This document shows positions 60,381-64,000 of a stretch of 64,000 bases of DNA, piece by piece. Position 1 is the stretch's first letter. Every line of letters begins with the position of its first letter. The notes under the pieces were generated by a model. The model ran no database searches and was not told the DNA's origin. It saw only the letters and a list, made by a program, of their open reading frames with translations. Source of the DNA: Deltaproteobacteria bacterium (lineage in GTDB: Bacteria > Myxococcota > Kuafuiibacteriia > Kuafuiibacteriales > Kuafuiibacteriaceae); assembly GCA_016703535.1 (NCBI GenBank), contig JADJBV010000002.1:2480001-2544000 (forward strand). The letters are read 5' to 3'. A program made the translations under genes and the position numbers.

Positions 60381-61091
60381 TCAGCGCGGGCGGACGATCA
60401 ACTTCACGCTCTTCGACTGCTGGTCAGCGTGGAGCCCGTCGGGGGCCTCGGGCAGCTGGCCAGGGCGGCCAACGACCATCACCACGGTGACCGTCCCGGT
60501 CTCGACCCCCAACAGCTGGGCCGGGGTGCCACGCCAACGAAGGGCGCCGTCGGGGGAGATCTCGGGCGCGGCGGCGATCACCCTGACCGTTGTTCCCTCC
60601 TCGAGGAACAGCCGCCCGGCCAACGCACCTTCGGCCGGTTGATCCGGGACCAACACCAGCTCGATGCGTGAGTCGGAGCGCACCGTCGGGGCCCGGGGCA
60701 GGTCTTCACTCCGGTACAAGGCGTCTTGGACCTGGGCGTTGACGGCATAGCTCGGCAACGGCGCGTAACGATCGGTCATCGCAAAGATCCCGATCATGAT
60801 CGCGGCGGCCAAGGCCAACAGGCTGCCGACGATCGGCGCCTTCCGGAAGGGGAGGGTCCGAACCTCGGCCAAACTCCGCTCTGCGATCCGATCTTGGGTG
60901 GCCTCGCTGAGGGGCGCGTAGAGCTCCAGCGCTTCGGCCAACTTTGGGTCGACGGCCGATCGGGCCAACAGTGCTTGTCGGGCCTCAGGGGACAGGCGAC
61001 CCGAGGCATAGGCCTCCAGCTCGGCGTCCAAGGCTTGATCTTGTTCCGCCATCAGCTGTGCCACTTCTTTCGGCAGCAGGTCATCGGCCAT
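60381..61091 (-). CDS. Membrane anti-sigma-factor-like protein
   Basis: A 236-residue protein with one transmembrane helix at about 85-105 (APIVGSLLALAAAIMIGIFA). The cytoplasmic N-terminal part (LDAELEAYASGRLSPEARQA) resembles the helical anti-sigma domain of ECF systems but lacks the zinc HxxxCxxC motif. The extracytoplasmic part of about 125 residues is beta-rich. It overlaps the sigma factor gene by 11 bp, the usual arrangement for a sigma/anti-sigma pair. GGACG precedes the ATG. Role inferred from topology and position. Confidence 0.7.
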   Translation of the reverse strand: MADDLLPKEVAQLMAEQDQALDAELEAYASGRLSPEARQALLARSAVDPKLAEALELYAPLSEATQDRIAERSLAEVRTLPFRKAPIVGSLLALAAAIMIGIFAMTDRYAPLPSYAVNAQVQDALYRSEDLPRAPTVRSDSRIELVLVPDQPAEGALAGRLFLEEGTTVRVIAAAPEISPDGALRWRGTPAQLLGVETGTVTVVMVVGRPGQLPEAPDGLHADQQSKSVKLIVRPR

Positions 61092-61740
61092 GAGCGTCCT
61101 CCGTGGCCAGTTCGTCTCTGAGCTCTCGGACCAATCGGGAGAGGCGGCTCCGCCAGGCGTAAAGGGCGTCCGGTGAAGTCCCGGTACTTTGGGAGACCAC
61201 ATCAACTGATTGGTCCTCTATGTATAGAAGTTGAAAGAACTGACGTCCCTTCGGGCTGAGGCGCTCCCGGAGGCGGTCCGCCAGCTGCGCCAGAAGCTCT
61301 CGGGAGGCGACCAGCTCTTCGTGGCTGGCCGAGCTGCCCCCCAAACGAACGATGGTGTCGGTGAGGGTGGGATCTTCGGTCCAGGGGTTGCGCTTGCCGG
61401 TGCGCATGATCATCCCTACCTCGCGCTCGGCCAAAAATCCGACAAAACGTTCGAAGGAGAGCCCCCGGGCCTGATCCCAGGCCAACAGCGCCCGTCCCTG
61501 GTGCGCCAGCAGCGCCGCGAAGACCTCCTGCATCAGGTCCTCCAGCTCTTGCCGGGTGTTCCGGCCCCGGGAAGAGCTGGCCCTCCGCAACAAGGTCCTC
61601 GCCACTCGCGTTTGAATGACGGGCGTCAGCGCCGCCACCAGCCCGCGCATCGCCGGTTCGTCGCCCGCCAAGGCCCGCTTCAAGTGGGCTTTGATCGTGT
61701 CCTCGGACGCAGACGACAACTCCAAGACCTCGGCGCGCAT
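61081..61740 (-). CDS. ECF-type sigma-70 family factor
   Basis: A 219-residue sigma factor with only regions 2 and 4. Region 2 is LEDLMQEVFAALLAHQGRAL then GLSFERFVGFLAEREVGMIM. Region 4 is LSPKGRQFFQLLYIEDQSVD then TSPDALYAWRSRLSRLVREL. Both are more divergent than in classic RpoE. ATG 61740 is the first plausible start, although its ribosome site is poor. It is the first gene of a probable five-gene operon (sigma, anti-sigma, CHAT, subtilase, small secreted protein). Confidence 0.8.
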   Translation of the reverse strand: MRAEVLELSSASEDTIKAHLKRALAGDEPAMRGLVAALTPVIQTRVARTLLRRASSSRGRNTRQELEDLMQEVFAALLAHQGRALLAWDQARGLSFERFVGFLAEREVGMIMRTGKRNPWTEDPTLTDTIVRLGGSSASHEELVASRELLAQLADRLRERLSPKGRQFFQLLYIEDQSVDVVSQSTGTSPDALYAWRSRLSRLVRELRDELATEDAHGR

Positions 61741-61862
61741 CCACCGCTGAACATAAGGGTGCCCGATCGACTCCGCAACTCGCGCGCCGAGGATTTCGCG
61801 TGTTGTCCGAGGGATGTCAGATCCTACCGATGGTCCGCATATCAGTGAAGACCGAGCTCCAT

Positions 61863-63494
61863 TCAGTGGAGCAGTTGCGCCTCCAGGCTGCACCACGGGG
61901 CGTTGCTCTGCCAGTCGGTGCCCAAAAACTGCCCCGATTCGCTGGCCAGATCGACCCACTTCAGGCCGCTCTCCACGTGGTGGCAGACCCAGTCGTCGCG
62001 CCCGTCGTTGTTGACATCCCCCACGAACAAGCGGGACCCGCCGCTGGTGCACCAGTTGTTGGCGACGGCCCAGTTGGATCCGCCGAACTCGCCGTCCAGG
62101 TTGGCGTAGTCCAGGTGTTTGTCGCCGGTGCGCGGGTCGTAGCAAAACAGATCGTCTCGTCCGTCGCCGTTGTAGTCGCCGACGATGATGGTCCGCGTTT
62201 CGGCGCCATTGCACCAGCCGCCGGCCCGGGTCCAGTCGTAGCCGCCGAACTCCCCGCTGGCGTCGGCGTAGTCGATGCCTTGGCTGCCGGTCGCGAAGTC
62301 GTGGCAGTAGAGGTCGGCCCGCTGGTCGCCATTGAAGTCGCCCACGAACACCCGCTGGCGGTCTTCGTTGCAGAAGCTGGCGTTGGCGCGGCTCCAGTTG
62401 GTCCCGCTGAACTCTCCATTGGCGCCCGCGTAGTCGATGAACTGAGCGCCGCTGATGAAGTCGTAGCAGAGCAGGTCCTCTCGCCCATCGCCGTCGTAGT
62501 CGCCGATCAAAAGTTGCCGGGTGTCGCTGGCGGTGCACCAGGCCGCGCTGCTCGACCAGTCGGTGCCGCCGAAGGTGCCGCTGTTGTTGGCCCGGTCCAC
62601 GAAGCGGGCGCCGCTCAGCTGATCAAAACACAGAAGATCGGTCCGATCGTCGCCGTTGAAGTCGCCGGTGAAGAGCAACCTCCCTTCGGTGGTGTTGCAC
62701 CAGCCGCTGGGGCTGACCCAGTCGCTGCCGTTGAACTGTCCGCTCCCAAAAGCGCGATCCAAATACAAGGTGCCGCTCGAGGTGTGGTGACAGAGGAGGT
62801 CCACCTTGCCGTCCAAGTTGAAGTCCCGGAGGTGAGGATCGTCGGCGTTGGGCGGCCCATACAGCCGTTCGGTGCCGACCCGATCGGTGGCGCTGAGTTG
62901 GCTGGCGTTGGCGCAGTAGCCCATGATCGAGTCGAAGTCGTAGGGCCCAAAGACGTGGGTGCTGTCGGGGCCGAGAAGATCTCCCGGGCACACCTCGGGG
63001 CTGTCCCAACGTTGATGTTCATGCCCGTAGCCCAAGACGTGACCGAACTCGTGGAGGGTGGAGGCCACGATGCAGGCCCTCCGATCCAAATTGTTGGCCG
63101 TGCAGCGCGGCCGCCACTCGTGCACGTTGTCGTTGAAGTCTACGTACACTTCCGTCAGTGGCCCGCCGTCGTAAGCGGCGCTGTACGCTCCGCCGATCTC
63201 GATGACCACGCCCTGGGCGCCCGGAGCACATTCACCCCAGCCGACGAAGTTGAGGTTGGCGCTCCGCATCCAAGAGCGTTGACCTCGCAGCGCCTCTCGG
63301 ACCCAGCCCTTTTCGGTCGCGTAACCTGCGGTCAACCAACACACCGGGATCTCGCGTTCCGTCCGGAGGATGGCCGCCTCGTAAAAGAGGTCCTGGGCCG
63401 AGGTCCCCAGGGGCTCGGGGCTGGGCGAGGCGTCGGGCCCGCAAGCCCAGAGCAGGGTCAGGGGCCAAAGGGCCCAGCGGGGGAGCAGCTTCAT
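61863..63494 (-). CDS. Astacin-like metalloprotease with FG-GAP repeats (lipoprotein)
   Basis: A 543-residue predicted lipoprotein (signal ending LLWAC, Cys18). The zinc motif HEFGHVLGYGHEHQR (His148, Glu149, His152, His158) is HExxHxxGxxHE, and a Met-turn SIMGYC lies about 40 residues later, as in astacins and other metzincins. From about 240 there are six repeats of about 47 residues, each with a Ca-binding loop such as DFNGDDRTD, DYNGDGRDD or DVNNDGRDD, typical of FG-GAP/VCBS propellers. AAGGAGG precedes the ATG. Probably a surface protease. Lies 122 bp upstream of the sigma-factor gene on the same strand. Confidence 0.85.
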   Translation of the reverse strand: MKLLPRWALWPLTLLWACGPDASPSPEPLGTSAQDLFYEAAILRTEREIPVCWLTAGYATEKGWVREALRGQRSWMRSANLNFVGWGECAPGAQGVVIEIGGAYSAAYDGGPLTEVYVDFNDNVHEWRPRCTANNLDRRACIVASTLHEFGHVLGYGHEHQRWDSPEVCPGDLLGPDSTHVFGPYDFDSIMGYCANASQLSATDRVGTERLYGPPNADDPHLRDFNLDGKVDLLCHHTSSGTLYLDRAFGSGQFNGSDWVSPSGWCNTTEGRLLFTGDFNGDDRTDLLCFDQLSGARFVDRANNSGTFGGTDWSSSAAWCTASDTRQLLIGDYDGDGREDLLCYDFISGAQFIDYAGANGEFSGTNWSRANASFCNEDRQRVFVGDFNGDQRADLYCHDFATGSQGIDYADASGEFGGYDWTRAGGWCNGAETRTIIVGDYNGDGRDDLFCYDPRTGDKHLDYANLDGEFGGSNWAVANNWCTSGGSRLFVGDVNNDGRDDWVCHHVESGLKWVDLASESGQFLGTDWQSNAPWCSLEAQLLH

Positions 63495-63684
63495 GCCCCT
63501 CCTTCGCCGCGCGGGCGGGAGATCTGACCCGAGGGCCTGCGGTGTCCAGGTAGCACCAAGTGGGAGCGACCTTCCGCCCCGGTAACGCGGCGGCGCCAAA
63601 AGCCCCAACAATTCGTTGGAACCCGAGTTGCGACAGGAAACGCCCAACGGTGGGGCCCGCTTATCGGCCTCCCAGAGGATCTCC

Positions 63685-64000
63685 ATGACCCAAGCCCGCG
63701 CGTTTCGCCCCGAAGACATCCGCAACATCGTCCTGCTCGGCCACGGAGGTTCGGGCAAGACCACCCTCGCCGAGGCCATCCTGCACAAGACCCACACCAT
63801 CACCCGCATGGGTTCGGTCGACGACGCCTCCTCGGTCAGCGACTTCGAACCCGAGGCCAAGGCCCGGCATCACTCCACCAGCTCGACCGTACTTTTTGCG
63901 CACCACGAAAAGCGCGAGATCAACATCATCGACACCCCGGGCCACCCCGAGTTCATCGGCGCGCCCCTTTCGGCCCTCACCGCCGTCGAGACCGCGGTGA
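63685..64000 (+). CDS. EF-G-like translational GTPase (3' end outside window)
   Basis: The first 105 residues of a translation-factor GTPase. G1 is GHGGSGKTTLAEAIL, and G3 is DTPGHPEFIG. The GHGGSGKT P-loop instead of GHIDAGKT is typical of the EF-G-2/EF-G-like paralogue group rather than the main FusA. AGAGGA lies 5 nt upstream of ATG 63685. Divergent from the protease gene across 190 bp in which I see nothing else. Confidence 0.85.
   Translation, partial: MTQARAFRPEDIRNIVLLGHGGSGKTTLAEAILHKTHTITRMGSVDDASSVSDFEPEAKARHHSTSSTVLFAHHEKREINIIDTPGHPEFIGAPLSALTAVETAV

Noticed and set aside
61800..63527. 575-codon plus-strand frame opposite the metalloprotease
   Set aside because: Antisense to FG-GAP repeats; its valine/alanine-rich repeats mirror those units.

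Overview
The window is high-GC DNA from a flagellated diderm bacterium. L- and P-ring genes (flgH, flgI), several lipoproteins, sigma-54-type regulation, a TPR-CHAT lipoprotein and a protease with FG-GAP repeats suggest a member of the Myxococcota or another deltaproteobacterial lineage. That placement is an inference from gene content, not from a marker phylogeny. Genes are tightly packed, with many 1-4 bp start/stop overlaps. I saw no rRNA, tRNA, CRISPR array or transposase.

Layout. (1) 1-10.7 kb, housekeeping and metabolism: a partial pseudo-receiver protein, a three-gene acyl-CoA operon (SDR, crotonase, acyl-CoA dehydrogenase), a 383-bp gap holding a long inverted repeat, ffh, ddl, a zinc-ribbon protein, an APC permease, a repeat-rich small lipoprotein and two glycosyltransferases. 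(2) 10.7-22.5 kb, minus strand: one long flagellar operon reading (5' to 3') degenerate AAA+ protein, flgB, flgC, fliE, fliF, fliG, fliH, fliI, a MotE-like gene, a very long repeat-containing fliK, flgD, flgE. (3) 22.6-24.1 kb: a GAFTGA-containing sigma-54 activator lying between two sigma-54-type promoters. (4) 24.4-35.6 kb, plus strand: fliL, M, N, O, P, Q, R, flhB, flhA, flhF, flhG, fliA, cheY, cheZ. (5) 35.8-44.3 kb: a FliJ-like gene on the minus strand, then flgF, G, A, H, I, J (fused to an M23 peptidase), flgM, flgN, flgK, flgL. (6) 44.4-47.3 kb: a sulfur module (two YeeE/YedE half-proteins, a persulfide dioxygenase-rhodanese fusion, a tandem Usp protein) inside the flagellar region. (7) 47.3-49.2 kb, minus: a second MinD-like ATPase and an HDOD protein. 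(8) 49.4-55.3 kb: two tandem flagellins, flaG, fliD, a FliT-like gene and fliS. (9) 55.3-63.5 kb, all minus strand: astacin-like protease with FG-GAP repeats, ECF sigma factor, membrane anti-sigma-like protein, TPR-CHAT lipoprotein, frameshifted subtilase, small secreted protein. (10) 63.7-64 kb: start of an EF-G-like GTPase.

How it works together. The sequence supports a three-tier flagellar cascade. The sigma-54 activator would turn on the export/basal-body operons on both sides of it. FliA (sigma-28) and its antagonist FlgM are both present, and the same TCAA-N4-N11-(C/T)CCGA motif precedes flgM and both flagellins. FlhF and FlhG suggest polar, number-controlled flagella, and adjacent CheY/CheZ supply motor signalling.

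The least ordinary region is 55.3-61.7 kb. A sigma factor, a single-pass anti-sigma-like protein, an exported caspase-like (CHAT) lipoprotein, a subtilisin-like protease and a small secreted protein lie co-directionally with short gaps, which suggests an envelope signalling or proteolysis cascade.
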